From Paraburkholderia sp. D15 (GTDB taxonomy: Bacteria > Pseudomonadota > Gammaproteobacteria > Burkholderiales > Burkholderiaceae), in assembly GCF_029910215.1 (NCBI RefSeq), contig NZ_CP110395.1, forward strand, positions 1,116,001-1,180,000: a DNA stretch of 64,000 nt. Reading direction: 5' to 3'. Both the position numbers and the translations under genes were made by a program. Positions 1 to 8,673 of the stretch are shown in pieces. Within the stretch, counting starts at the first letter, position 1. Each line of letters starts with the position of its first letter. The notes under the pieces are model-generated. The model saw only the letters and a list, made by a program, of their open reading frames with translations. It did not search any database and was not told where the DNA came from.

Positions 1-52
1 TTTACCGAGTGACGCGGCCTGTTCCGGGTCGCTGCACGTCCGGAAGAAATTG

Positions 53-84
53 AAGCCTCGCCGCATTCGCGCCGGGGCTTTTTT
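53..84 (+). terminator. Intrinsic terminator upstream of terminase genes
   Basis: A GC-rich stem runs from AAGCC at 53-57 to GGCTT at 76-80, with further internal pairing around an ATTC loop, and is followed by six T. It probably ends the transcript arriving from the left of the window, before the terminase genes. Its sequence resembles the terminator at 10215-10240. Bases 85-226 hold no convincing gene. Confidence 0.65.
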
Positions 85-226
85 GCCTTTGGTCTCTGAG
101 TCACGGCAGGTCGAGCGCGGGCAGGGCACCGCCGCAAGCCACCGGGGACCCTATGGCCGCTGGAGACACGGGGGCTCACACCCGCGTTTTTCCTCTACTG
201 GCGAAACATCAAGGGGGGTCATATTC

Positions 227-736
227 ATGCCCACTCAGCAGCAGATCGCGGATCACCTCGATCTGGACCAGTCTGCGGTGTCGCGGCTGGTCGAGAAGCT
301 CGGCATCGATCACCGGCAGTCATCGATGGACGATATTCGCGTCGAATACATCCGGCACCTGCGCGGCATCGCGGCGGGCCGGGTGGGCGACGGCGGATAC
401 GATCTCGCCACCGAGCGTGCGATGACCGAACGGGTGGAGCGCGAGATCAAGATCCTCACGCTCGCGGAGAAGAAGGGGCAGCTCGTGAACGCGGAGCAGC
501 TCGAGCGGGCCTATGGCCAGATGGTCAGCGCGTTTCAATCGGAACTCGTCTCGCTGCCGGACAAACTGGTCCAGGAGCTTCGTACGCTCTACGGCGTCGA
601 GATCGATGTCGAAATCCTGAATGGGCATGTCAATGGATGCCTCGAACAGTTGGCTCGATACGAGCCAGACAGTACACGCGGTGCTGCGGCGTCTGGCGGC
701 GCTGCTCAAGCCGGGGGAGAAGCTCTCGACGACTGA
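227..736 (+). CDS. Phage terminase small subunit (Nu1-like)
   Basis: This 169-aa protein is the likely DNA-recognition subunit of the packaging motor. It would bind the packaging site and deliver DNA to the large subunit encoded immediately downstream. The N-terminus (about residues 3-35) reads as a winged helix-turn-helix of the Nu1/DUF1441 kind (QQIADHLDLDQSAVSRLVEK), followed by a charged, probably helical region. The ATG at 227 was chosen because a strong purine-rich site (aaggggggt, 211-219) precedes it; the frame stays open upstream to position 50 without another good site. It overlaps the large subunit by more than 100 bases, which is long but the next gene's start is uncertain. The assignment rests on the HTH and on gene order. 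Confidence 0.8.
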   Translation: MPTQQQIADHLDLDQSAVSRLVEKLGIDHRQSSMDDIRVEYIRHLRGIAAGRVGDGGYDLATERAMTERVEREIKILTLAEKKGQLVNAEQLERAYGQMVSAFQSELVSLPDKLVQELRTLYGVEIDVEILNGHVNGCLEQLARYEPDSTRGAAASGGAAQAGGEALDD

Positions 737-2828
737 GTGGGCGCGTCGGCACCGGCGGCTGAGCGCGAAAGCGGCGGCGAGCCCCGGCAGGTACAACCCG
801 GACATCACGCCGTGGGTGCCGGGCATGCACGCGGCGCTCGACGATCCGCGCGTGCAGAAGGTCGTGTGCATGAAATCCGCGCAGGTGGCTTGGACGGACG
901 GCGTGCTGCTGAACTATGTCGGCCGGCGCATTGATATCGATCCGTGCCCGATCATCATCATGTTCGCGAAAGAGAAGTCGGCCAAGAAATTCAATCTCGA
1001 AAAATTCGAGCCGATGGTCGAGGTCACACCGCGCCTTGCCGCAAAACTGCCGGTCCACGCGGGCCGCGACCGGAACAACCTGTGGGATCACAAGACGTTC
1101 GCGCGCGGGTTTCTGAAGTTCATCACCTCGAATGCGCCGGACGACGTGAAGTCGACACCGGCGCCGGTGGTCGCGGTCGAGGAGCCGGACGACGCAAACC
1201 AGAACGTGCGCGAGCAGGGCGATTCGATCACGCTGCTCGAGGAGCGCAACAAGAGTTATTCCGACAGCCGCCGCAAGGTGATTTTCGGCGGCACACCGAC
1301 CGTCGATGGTTTCTCGCGCATTGCGCAGGCATACGAAGCATCGGACCAGCGGCGCTATCTTGTGCCGTGCCCCGACTGCGGCGAAGAGCACGAGCTCGCG
1401 TGGGATAACGTCACGTGGCAGGAGGATGCGGAGAAGCCTCACGAGGTGTTCGGCCTCGCGCGCCCCGATTCGGCCCGCTATACATGCCCTTTCTGCGGCA
1501 GCCTGTGGGATGACACCGCGCGCTTTCGCGCGGTGCGTCACGGACGATGGGTCGCGACCGCGGCGTTTCACGGCGTGGCCGGTTTCCGCTTAAACGAGCT
1601 GGTGTCGCCGTTTCCGGGCTCACGCCTCGCGGAACTGGTCAAGAAACGCCTGGTTGCAGAGAAGGCGCTGCGCGCGGGCGACGACACGAAGATGCGTTCG
1701 TTCGTGAACAACACCGAAGGGCGACCATACAAATACGAGAGCGACATTCCGGAGATCGAACTGCTCGCGGCGCGTGCGCTCGACTATCCGGTCTTTACGG
1801 TGCCGGCTGGCGCGCTGCTGCTCACGATCGGCATCGACGTCCAGCACGACCGCATCGCGGTGTTGCTGCGTGCGTGGGGACGTGGCGAGGAAAGCTGGCT
1901 CGTCCTTTGGGACGAGATTTACGGCAACGTGCTCGAGCAGGGTAACGATCCGATGGTGGGTGGCGTGTGGGGTGCGCTCACCGAACTGCTGACGCAGGGT
2001 TATCGCCATGCAAACGGCTGGGTGCTGCGCATCCGCGCGGCGTCGATCGACTCGTCGGACGGCTCGACCTCCGATGCGGTGTATCGCTACGTGCGTGTCG
2101 CCCAGAAGCGCGGCATCAACATCATGGCAATCAAGGGCGCGAAGGATGTCGGTGCGGAAGTGTTCAGCGTGCCGAAGACGTCGGTCGATTCGGTGCGCAA
2201 CAACAGCAAGGCCGCGAAATACGGCTTGCGCCCGTACATGGTCGGCGTGAGCCGTGCCAAGGATCTGATTCTCGACAACCGGCTCAAGCTCGAAGGCGAC
2301 GGGCCGGGACGCCTGCACTGGTATCAGGGTGTGCGTGCCGATTACCTGCACCAGCTTACCGCCGAGGTGAAGGTGCCGGGGCGCATCGGCGGCAAGCGCG
2401 TCTGGCAGAAGAAGGCCGGTGCGCGCAACGAGGCGCTCGACTGCGAGGTGTATGCATTACACGCCGCGCGCAGCATCAAGACGCACCTCATGACCGAGGC
2501 GCACTGGATGATTGAGCAGAACCGGCTCGCACAGGCATCGCTGTTCGACACGATGCCGGTGGCGACGGCGCTGCGGGTCGCAGATGGGGACGCGGTGTCG
2601 TCGCAGGCGACCGTCGAGACGGGAACGCGGGGCGATGAACTTGATTCGTCCGATGCAGCCACCGGCCCGCCGGGTCCGGCACGCGAACCGTCAGCTGTAG
2701 CAGTCGGCACGGTGAACGTACCCGCGAACGCAACACGAACCATTCCACACGAAACCCCGCCCACGAGCGGGGTTTTGCGTTTTCAGGGGCGACGCACGGG
2801 CCGCTCGGCCTATCTGAAGCGTCGTTAA
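621..2828 (+). CDS. Phage terminase large subunit, GpA family
   Basis: The product is a 735-aa packaging ATPase/nuclease of the lambda GpA type. It translocates DNA into proheads and cuts concatemers. A deviant Walker A lies at about residues 82-92 (MKSAQVAWT, K85). A zinc ribbon is formed by C250/C253 and C289/C292, and an acidic nuclease-like segment lies near D477 (ASIDSSDGS). Start choice is uncertain: ATGs at 621, 627 and 633 are all in frame and none has a clean ribosome site. The last 60 or so residues are low-complexity and contain an intrinsic-terminator hairpin (2752-2776), so the C-terminal tail may be a read-through extension of a formerly shorter gene. It is followed closely by gpW and portal. 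Confidence 0.93.
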   Translation: MGMSMDASNSWLDTSQTVHAVLRRLAALLKPGEKLSTTEWARRHRRLSAKAAASPGRYNPDITPWVPGMHAALDDPRVQKVVCMKSAQVAWTDGVLLNYVGRRIDIDPCPIIIMFAKEKSAKKFNLEKFEPMVEVTPRLAAKLPVHAGRDRNNLWDHKTFARGFLKFITSNAPDDVKSTPAPVVAVEEPDDANQNVREQGDSITLLEERNKSYSDSRRKVIFGGTPTVDGFSRIAQAYEASDQRRYLVPCPDCGEEHELAWDNVTWQEDAEKPHEVFGLARPDSARYTCPFCGSLWDDTARFRAVRHGRWVATAAFHGVAGFRLNELVSPFPGSRLAELVKKRLVAEKALRAGDDTKMRSFVNNTEGRPYKYESDIPEIELLAARALDYPVFTVPAGALLLTIGIDVQHDRIAVLLRAWGRGEESWLVLWDEIYGNVLEQGNDPMVGGVWGALTELLTQGYRHANGWVLRIRAASIDSSDGSTSDAVYRYVRVAQKRGINIMAIKGAKDVGAEVFSVPKTSVDSVRNNSKAAKYGLRPYMVGVSRAKDLILDNRLKLEGDGPGRLHWYQGVRADYLHQLTAEVKVPGRIGGKRVWQKKAGARNEALDCEVYALHAARSIKTHLMTEAHWMIEQNRLAQASLFDTMPVATALRVADGDAVSSQATVETGTRGDELDSSDAATGPPGPAREPSAVAVGTVNVPANATRTIPHETPPTSGVLRFQGRRTGRSAYLKRR
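2752..2776 (+). terminator. Terminator-like hairpin inside terminase 3' end
   Basis: A perfect 9-bp stem (AAACCCCGC, 2752-2760, with its complement 2767-2775) around a six-base loop is followed by a short T tract. It lies within the coding frame of the large terminase, about 50 bases before its stop codon. The structure is clear, but whether it terminates transcription is not known. It could attenuate expression between packaging and head genes. Confidence 0.5.
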
Positions 2829-2847
2829 TCATTTACGGGAGCCGCAT

Positions 2848-3054
2848 ATGGCCTATACCGCAGCGGATCTGGCCCGCATCCAGTCGGCAATTGCGAAGGG
2901 CGAGCTCGAGGTGCAGTACGCGGATCGCAAGGTCCGCTACCGGAGCATCGCCGAGTTGCGCGAAGCGCAGACCGAGATCGTCCGCGCGCTCGATCGCGCC
3001 ACGCCGCGCTCGCGCGTATTCCGCCTGCGACACGCGGGCAAGGGCATCCGATGA
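2848..3054 (+). CDS. gpW-like head-tail joining protein
   Basis: This 68-aa protein matches the size and pattern of lambda gpW, which plugs the portal after DNA packaging and connects head to tail. The visible hallmarks are the helix-hairpin-helix-like N-terminus (TAADLARIQSAIAKGELEV), the central YADRKVRYRS segment and a basic C-terminus. It lies 19 bases after the terminase gene, and its TGA overlaps the ATG of the portal gene, so the two are probably translationally coupled. A ribosome site (ggga) lies about 7 bases before the ATG. Gene order (terminase, W, portal) is exactly lambda-like. Confidence 0.85.
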   Translation: MAYTAADLARIQSAIAKGELEVQYADRKVRYRSIAELREAQTEIVRALDRATPRSRVFRLRHAGKGIR

Positions 3055-4634
3055 AGCGCGCGGGTTCCGGCAGTTATCCATCGCTCGCGCAGCGCGGCTT
3101 CGTGCTGCCCACGCGTCTCGCGGCCGGCCGCCTGAAAGCGTCGGCCTATGAGGCTGCTGGCGCATCGGGTGCGCGCGGGCGCTCATGGCAGACGTCGAGA
3201 GCAGGGCCGAACGCCGCCGCAGTGCAGAACCTGCCGCTGCTGCGCAGCCGCGCGCGCGACGCGATCCGCAACGATCCGTGGGCGAAGACCGCGATCTCGC
3301 GGCTCGTGTCGAACACGATCGGCACGGGTATCCAGCCGCATCCGCAGCATCCGGACCCGGCGATCCGCCGGCAGCAGAAAGAATTATGGGACGACTGGGT
3401 CGGCGAATCCGACTGCGATGGTCTGCTCGATTTCTACGGTCAGCAGACGCTCGCCGCGCGCGCATTCTTCGGTGATGGCGAGGTGCTGCTGCGCCGGCGC
3501 ATGCGCCGGCCGGACGCCGCGCTCGCGGTGCCGATGCAGGTGCAGGTGCTCGAAGCGGACATGCTGCCGGTTGAAAAAAACGAATTGACGCAGGGCGGTG
3601 GCGAGATCGTCAACGGCGTGGAGTTCGACGCCGATGACCAGCGCGTCGCATACCACCTGCTGCGCCGCCATCCCGGCGAATACAACCGGGCGAACCTGGT
3701 CTCGTCGGGCTCGATGCTGACGACGCCGGTGGCGGCCGACGACATCGCGCACGTGTTCCAGCCGCTGCGCGCGGGTCAGGTGCGCGGCGTGCCGGAACTG
3801 TCGACGGTGCTGCTGCGGCTGCATTCGCTCGACAACTTCGACGACGCGGTGCTGTTCCGGCAGGAGATCAGCAATCTTTTTGCGGGGTTTCTGGTGAAGC
3901 CCAACGCGGAGCCGGGGCTGCTGGGCGATCCGGTCACGGGCGAGGGGCTCGAGTTCGATTCGGACGGCTTCTCGCCGGTCGTGTCGCTCGAACCCGGCAC
4001 TGTGCAGGAACTGGCGCCCGGCGAGGACATGCGTTTCGCGACGCCGCCGGGCGCGGGTGCGGACTATGGACCGTTCATGCGCCAGCAGTTGATGGCGGCC
4101 GCCGCCTCGGTCGGCATGCCGTACGAAATTCTCACCGGTGATCTGCGCGAGGTGAGCGACCGCGTGCTGCGCGTGCTGCTCAACGAGTTCAGGCGCTCGG
4201 TCGAGCAGGTGCAGTGGAACATTTTTATTCACCAGTATTGCCGCCGCGTGTGGGCGTGGTGGGTCGATGCGAGTGTGCTGTCCGGCGCGATGGATGCGCC
4301 GGACTTTCACCTCACGCGCCGCGAGTACCTGCGGGTGCGCTGGGTGCCGCAGGGCTGGCCGTACATCCACCCGGTGCAGGACGTGAATGCGCAGAAGCTT
4401 GCGATCCGCTCGGGGCTGACAAGCCGCTCGGCGTCGATCCTGAGGCAGGGCGAGGATCCCGAGCAGGTCGATCAGGAGAACGCGGCGGATAACGCGCGGG
4501 CCGATGCCCTCGGCCTGCGTTACGACACTGACCCGCGTTCACGCGATATCGCGGGCGATGTGGCCGGTGACGTGGCAAGTGAACCGGCGACCGCGCCTTC
4601 TTCGAAGACAGGAACAGCAGATGAAAAACCGTAA
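3051..4634 (+). CDS. Phage portal protein, lambda family
   Basis: A 527-aa protein forming the portal ring through which DNA enters the capsid and to which the tail connector attaches. Length and sequence fit the lambda gpB family: a basic N-terminal arm, the NDPWAKTAISRLVSNTIGTG region near residues 73-92, a long central stem/wing portion, and a DREVSDRVLR-type helix late in the protein (DLREVSDRVLRVLLNEFRR). The last 40 residues are polar and probably disordered. Its start overlaps the gpW stop by 4 bases and its end overlaps the protease gene by 14 bases. No truncation or frameshift is visible. Confidence 0.93.
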   Translation: MKRAGSGSYPSLAQRGFVLPTRLAAGRLKASAYEAAGASGARGRSWQTSRAGPNAAAVQNLPLLRSRARDAIRNDPWAKTAISRLVSNTIGTGIQPHPQHPDPAIRRQQKELWDDWVGESDCDGLLDFYGQQTLAARAFFGDGEVLLRRRMRRPDAALAVPMQVQVLEADMLPVEKNELTQGGGEIVNGVEFDADDQRVAYHLLRRHPGEYNRANLVSSGSMLTTPVAADDIAHVFQPLRAGQVRGVPELSTVLLRLHSLDNFDDAVLFRQEISNLFAGFLVKPNAEPGLLGDPVTGEGLEFDSDGFSPVVSLEPGTVQELAPGEDMRFATPPGAGADYGPFMRQQLMAAAASVGMPYEILTGDLREVSDRVLRVLLNEFRRSVEQVQWNIFIHQYCRRVWAWWVDASVLSGAMDAPDFHLTRREYLRVRWVPQGWPYIHPVQDVNAQKLAIRSGLTSRSASILRQGEDPEQVDQENAADNARADALGLRYDTDPRSRDIAGDVAGDVASEPATAPSSKTGTADEKP

Positions 4635-5751
4635 GTGGTGGGATATCCGTGCGCTCACGAACGCGCAGGGCGCGAGCGTCGCCGAGATCAGGATCTACGA
4701 CGAGATCGGCTTCTGGGGGACGGACGCAAAGACGTTCGTCGCGCAGCTCGAAGAGGTTGCCACGGGCGCCGCGGAAATCGTGGTTGCGATCAATTCGCCC
4801 GGTGGCGACGTGTTCGATGCGTTCGCGATCTACAACGCGCTGCGCCGGTACGCGGGACGCGTAACGACGCGCGTGGACGGCGTGGCCGCCTCCGCTGCGT
4901 CGCTCGTCACGATGGCGGGCGACCGCGTCGTCATGCCTGAAAACGCGATGCTCATGATCCACAACCCGTGGACGGTGGCGGCCGGCACGTCGGCGGATCT
5001 GCGCGCGACCGCCGATTCGATGGACAAGGCGCGCGACGGCATTCTCGCAGCGTACCGGAACAAGAGCGGCAAGTCCGTCGAGGAACTGACCGCGATGCTC
5101 GACGCCGAGACATGGATGACGGCGGCCGAAGCGAAGGAGGCGGGCTTCATCGACGAGATCGAGGCGCCGGTGAAGCTCTCGGCGAGTGTGCGCGCGGCGG
5201 GGCTGCTCGCGCGATTCGGGTCCGCGCCGTCGCCTGTTCAGGCGCTCGTCGATGAGACGCTGAAGCCCGCGCCGGATCCGCTGCCGGTCGATCCACCGCC
5301 GGCGGATCCGGTTCCCGATGCGGCGCCCGTCGTCCCGCCTCCAGATGTCGTGCCGCCCGAACCGGCCGGCGTGCTCGCCGCGCACGCGTTTGCCGCATGC
5401 CGTGCAGCAAATCTGTCGGCATGCGCGGAAAGCATCGCGACGATCACGGCGCTGAAGGATCGGGCAACGATCGACGCGGCGGTGCGTAACGCCTCGGAGA
5501 TCGCGGGCCTGTGTGTCGCGGCAAAGCTGCCGGAACTGACCGCGCAGTTTGTCGGTGACGGACTGAACCCGGACCAGGTACGCGCGCGGCTGTTCGACCG
5601 CGTCACGCAGACACAGGCGCGCGTGAACAACCGCCAGCCGCCCGTCATCAACGATGCGGGGAATGGCGCGTCTCCCGGCTCACCGGCAGGCCCGAAAGCA
5701 TCCTCGGTTTATGCGGTAAGGCGGGCTCGCATGAATGCACATCCGAAGTGA
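4621..5751 (+). CDS. ClpP-like prohead protease with C-terminal scaffold-like region
   Basis: A 376-aa head maturation protein. Residues 1-200 carry a ClpP/S49-like serine protease fold: SPGGD (oxyanion loop), nucleophile S91 in GVAASAASL, H114 in MLMIHNP, and D178 in AGFIDEI. A proline-rich hinge (about 215-255) leads to an Ala-rich C-terminal region likely to act as an internal scaffold, as in lambda C/Nu3, where protease and scaffold share a gene. The ATG at 4621 was chosen because the residues upstream in frame only continue the overlap with the portal gene; homologs begin near this MKNRKWWDI segment. It probably self-cleaves and trims the portal during prohead maturation. Confidence 0.9.
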   Translation: MKNRKWWDIRALTNAQGASVAEIRIYDEIGFWGTDAKTFVAQLEEVATGAAEIVVAINSPGGDVFDAFAIYNALRRYAGRVTTRVDGVAASAASLVTMAGDRVVMPENAMLMIHNPWTVAAGTSADLRATADSMDKARDGILAAYRNKSGKSVEELTAMLDAETWMTAAEAKEAGFIDEIEAPVKLSASVRAAGLLARFGSAPSPVQALVDETLKPAPDPLPVDPPPADPVPDAAPVVPPPDVVPPEPAGVLAAHAFAACRAANLSACAESIATITALKDRATIDAAVRNASEIAGLCVAAKLPELTAQFVGDGLNPDQVRARLFDRVTQTQARVNNRQPPVINDAGNGASPGSPAGPKASSVYAVRRARMNAHPK

Positions 5752-5832
5752 ACGCAGTGAACAAAGCGACTTTGACCGGTCGTCGTTGACAGAACCATCC
5801 ATGCGCCATGAGGTGCAAAGGAAATCCACTAC

Positions 5833-6177
5833 ATGAACAGCATCAAAACCCAGGGCAGTGTCACCGGCGAGTTCCTCCTTTCGGAGGGGCCGGGCCGGAT
5901 TTCGCGCGAACAGATCCTTGTCGCCAGGGGCGACGCACTGCCGGCCGGGCAACTGCTCGGCACGACTGGCACTGGCGAATACGCGCCGTACAACAACGCG
6001 GCGACGGACGGCTCCGAAGTGGTGACGGCAATCCTTTACGGGCCGCTCGCTGCATCGGACGAGCCGCGTGCGGCCGTCGGCATCGTGCGCCTCGCTGAAG
6101 TCGCCGCGCAACTGCTCGCGGGGCTGGACGCGGCAGCGCGCACGGACCTCGCCGCGCACTACGTGATCGTGCGCTAG
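5833..6177 (+). CDS. Head decoration protein D
   Basis: This 114-aa protein matches the lambda gpD decoration family, trimeric caps that stabilise the expanded capsid. Family features include the N-terminal arm with FLLSEGPGRISREQILVA, the repeated small/hydrophobic turns (LLGTTGTGEYAPYN) and the ending YVIVR. Size and position between protease and major capsid agree with lambda order (C, D, E). About 80 bases separate it from the protease gene, with no strong promoter seen. The ribosome site is weak (gaaa). Confidence 0.88.
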   Translation: MNSIKTQGSVTGEFLLSEGPGRISREQILVARGDALPAGQLLGTTGTGEYAPYNNAATDGSEVVTAILYGPLAASDEPRAAVGIVRLAEVAAQLLAGLDAAARTDLAAHYVIVR

Positions 6178-6221
6178 ACGCCCCGATCCTGCTTACCCCT
6201 TTTAACGGACAGGAGAATTAC

Positions 6222-7217
6222 ATGGCGGATATCGCCCTTCTCAACGACGACGCGTTCTCGCTGTCGTCGCTCAGCGCAGCGATCAATGAACAGCCGCAGG
6301 TGCCCAGCCGCCTCGCGTCGCTCGGCCTCTTCGACGAAGAGGGCATTACCACGACCGTGGTGCAGATCGAGCGCGACGGCGACACCCTCGCGCTCGTGCC
6401 GGTCGGGCAGCGCGGCGCATCCGGCACGGTCGTGACCGGCAGCAAGCGCAACATGATTCCGTTCAACACGGTTCACCTGCCACAGCGTGCAGCGATCGGT
6501 GCCGACGAGATCCAGAATCTGCGCGCGTTCGGCTCCGAGTCCGAGCTCGAGGCGATCCAGACGGTAGTGAACAAGCGCCTCGCGAAGATGCGACGGCAGC
6601 TCGATGCAACGACCGAATTCCACCGCATCGGCGCGATCAAGGGGCTGATCCTCGATGCGGACGGCAGGACGGTCGTGGCCAATCTGCTGCGACAGTTCCA
6701 GATCGAGCATACGGAGATCGGTTTCGACCTCGCGAAGCCGGACGCCGAACTGCGCATCAAGTGTCTGGCGCTGCTCGACGCGATCGAGGATGCGCTAGGC
6801 AATACGCCGTTCACCGGCGTGCGCGTGCTGTGCGGTCGCGAGTTCTGGAACCGCCTGATCGTGATGCAGTCGGTCAAGGAAACGTATCTTGCGACGGCGA
6901 TGGCGTCGGCGCTGCGCGGTGACCCGCGCGATACGTTCGAATTCGGCGGCGTCACCTTCGAGCGCTATCGGGGCCGTGTGGGCAACGTCGGTTATGTGGC
7001 GGACGATGAAGCGTGGGCCGTGCCGGAAGGCGTGCCGGATCTGTTCATCACGCGCTTCGCGCCGGCCGACTACATGGAGACGGTCAACACGAACGGTTTG
7101 CCGTATTACGCGAAGCAGGAACTGATGGATTTCAGCAAGGGCGTCGAGCTCGAGGCGCAGTCCAATCCGATCCACCTGTGCACGCGGCCGAAGGCTGTCA
7201 TCCGGCTGAAGGTATAG
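6222..7217 (+). CDS. Major capsid protein, lambda gpE family
   Basis: The 331-aa product builds the icosahedral shell. Length and pattern fit the lambda gpE (HK97-fold) family: an N-terminal arm (FSLSSLSAAINEQPQVPSRL), E-loop-like segment with NMIPFNTVHLP, a long spine helix around residues 120-145, and a C-terminus ending in AQSNPIHLCTRPKAVIRL, typical of the family. A strong ribosome site (acaggagaa) sits just before the ATG, as expected for the most abundant virion protein. It lies 44 bases downstream of decoration protein D. Confidence 0.92.
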   Translation: MADIALLNDDAFSLSSLSAAINEQPQVPSRLASLGLFDEEGITTTVVQIERDGDTLALVPVGQRGASGTVVTGSKRNMIPFNTVHLPQRAAIGADEIQNLRAFGSESELEAIQTVVNKRLAKMRRQLDATTEFHRIGAIKGLILDADGRTVVANLLRQFQIEHTEIGFDLAKPDAELRIKCLALLDAIEDALGNTPFTGVRVLCGREFWNRLIVMQSVKETYLATAMASALRGDPRDTFEFGGVTFERYRGRVGNVGYVADDEAWAVPEGVPDLFITRFAPADYMETVNTNGLPYYAKQELMDFSKGVELEAQSNPIHLCTRPKAVIRLKV

Positions 7218-7227
7218 GGAGCGCCGT

Positions 7228-7548
7228 ATGTCACACGGCATGTCATTCCGTGAGCTTGTCGCGGATCTCGACGATGCGGTGGTGCGCGATCTGGCCGACG
7301 ACGACATCACCGTCGACGGCGAACCGGTTCGCGGCATGTTTGCCGCGCCCTGGCTCGGGCCGGATCTTGGACGGCAGCGCACGCAGCTGGAGCACCCGCA
7401 GGTCAGCGTGCGCGACGGCGACGCCGCCCGGATTCGTCAGGGCAGTGTCGTCCTCGTGGGCACGGATGCCCATGGCGACGCATACGTGGTGTTCGAACTG
7501 CAACCGGACGGCACGGGCTGGACGGTACTGCTTTTGCGGCCAAAGTAG
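7228..7548 (+). CDS. FII-like head-tail attachment protein
   Basis: A 106-aa protein in the position of lambda FII, the last protein added to the head that provides the tail attachment surface. The sequence (MSFRELVADLDDAVVRDLADD, then LEHPQVSVRDGDAARIRQG) resembles the Phage_attach family, often mis-named ATP-binding sugar transporter-like. It begins 10 bases after the capsid gene with a ggagcg ribosome site and is followed 20 bases later by minor tail Z. Family assignment comes from motif recall and synteny, not a search. Confidence 0.75.
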   Translation: MSHGMSFRELVADLDDAVVRDLADDDITVDGEPVRGMFAAPWLGPDLGRQRTQLEHPQVSVRDGDAARIRQGSVVLVGTDAHGDAYVVFELQPDGTGWTVLLLRPK

Positions 7549-7568
7549 CCTGTCAGCGGGGAGAAAGC

Positions 7569-8114
7569 ATGGACGCGCTCAAGGTGGAGATCGACACCGC
7601 GCAGGTGACTGCGGCCCTTCAGGGTCTGTCGGCGTCGGCCATGCAGGCCGCGTGGCGACGCACGCTGCGCAAGACGGCGGCTTGGATCAAAAGCCAGACC
7701 GGCAAGGAAGTATCGAAGGGCACGCTGATCCCGCAGAAGGTGATCAGGAAGCGTCTTTATTTTTTCATGCGCTCGGCCGATACGGGCAAGGTGTGGCTCG
7801 GCCTGAATCCGGTCGAGGCGCACCGGCTCGGCTCGGTGCGCGAGACGAAAAAGGGCATCCGTGCCGGACGCTTCACGTTCGACGGTGCATGGCGGCAGAC
7901 GAAGGCAAAACCCGATGGTCCGATCTACCGGCGCACCGGTAAATCGCGCACACCCTTCGAGGTGGTGACGGTGGACTGGTCGAAGACCGGCGACCCAGCA
8001 TTCCGGCGTGCCGCGCAACTGTGCGAGGAGCGTCTCATGACGATCCTGAAGCAGGAAGTGAATTACGAAATCCAGAAAGCGTTAGGAGGCGTGCGTCGTG
8101 GACGAGGTAGCTGA
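7569..8114 (+). CDS. Minor tail protein Z-like (neck/tail completion)
   Basis: This 181-aa basic protein resembles lambda gpZ-type prophage minor tail proteins, which act at the head-tail junction. Visible features are the Ala-rich helical N-terminus, the RKTAAWIKSQTGKEVSKG segment, and a C-terminal region ending in positively charged GVRRGRGS. The ATG has a good ggggagaaagc ribosome site. The gene ends 17 bases inside the next reading frame, suggesting coupled translation. It bridges the lambda-like head and P2-like tail modules. Confidence 0.75.
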   Translation: MDALKVEIDTAQVTAALQGLSASAMQAAWRRTLRKTAAWIKSQTGKEVSKGTLIPQKVIRKRLYFFMRSADTGKVWLGLNPVEAHRLGSVRETKKGIRAGRFTFDGAWRQTKAKPDGPIYRRTGKSRTPFEVVTVDWSKTGDPAFRRAAQLCEERLMTILKQEVNYEIQKALGGVRRGRGS

Positions 8115-8673
8115 CGATATTGCTGAAACACGCGCAGGCGTAGACATTCTTGCCGCGCTTCACGATGCGATGACCGCGCACCTGCGCGAGCGACTGCCGG
8201 ATGTACCGGCCATCGATGCCTATCCGCGCATCGGCAAGCGGATCCCGACGCCGTGCATTGCGATCGAGATGTCGGAGATGGAGCCGGGTCACGATCCGGG
8301 CAACGGGCAGACCTCCCTCATTGGCCGGTTTCAGGCCCGTGCGATCGTGGATCCGCTCGGGCCGCATGCAGACCTGGCGGTTCGCCAGCTGGCCGCGCGC
8401 ATCGCGTGCGCGGTGCAGGGCGAGACTTGGGGCGTGCCGGTCACGCCCGCGAAGCTTGTACAGATCGGCGACGATCCGTTCAAGCCCGAGCTCGACGCCT
8501 ATCTCGTGTGGCTCGTCGAGTGGACGCACGAGTTCGACCTCGGCGACGTGACGCAGCCCTTTCCGGGCAGCGGTGCGGTGGTCGTGTGGGGCGTCGATCC
8601 GGAGACGGGCAACGGGCATGAAGCGGATTACCGGGAGCCTGCCGGGGAAACGTCGCTGGCTGCCAGCCTATGA
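8098..8673 (+). CDS. Tail completion/terminator-like protein
   Basis: A 191-aa protein beginning with GTG, chosen for its taggagg ribosome site at 8083-8089. Position (after Z, before the spike gene) and pattern (N-terminal helix DILAALHDAMTAHLRERLP, then alternating strands with PCIAIEMSEMEP and ARAIVDPLG) fit tail terminator proteins of the gpU/Gp37 sort, which cap the tail tube and join it to the head. The C-terminal 40 residues are Gly/Glu-rich. It overlaps Z at its start and the spike gene V by 4 bases at its end, so it is embedded in one operon. Confidence 0.6.
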   Translation: MDEVADDIAETRAGVDILAALHDAMTAHLRERLPDVPAIDAYPRIGKRIPTPCIAIEMSEMEPGHDPGNGQTSLIGRFQARAIVDPLGPHADLAVRQLAARIACAVQGETWGVPVTPAKLVQIGDDPFKPELDAYLVWLVEWTHEFDLGDVTQPFPGSGAVVVWGVDPETGNGHEADYREPAGETSLAASL

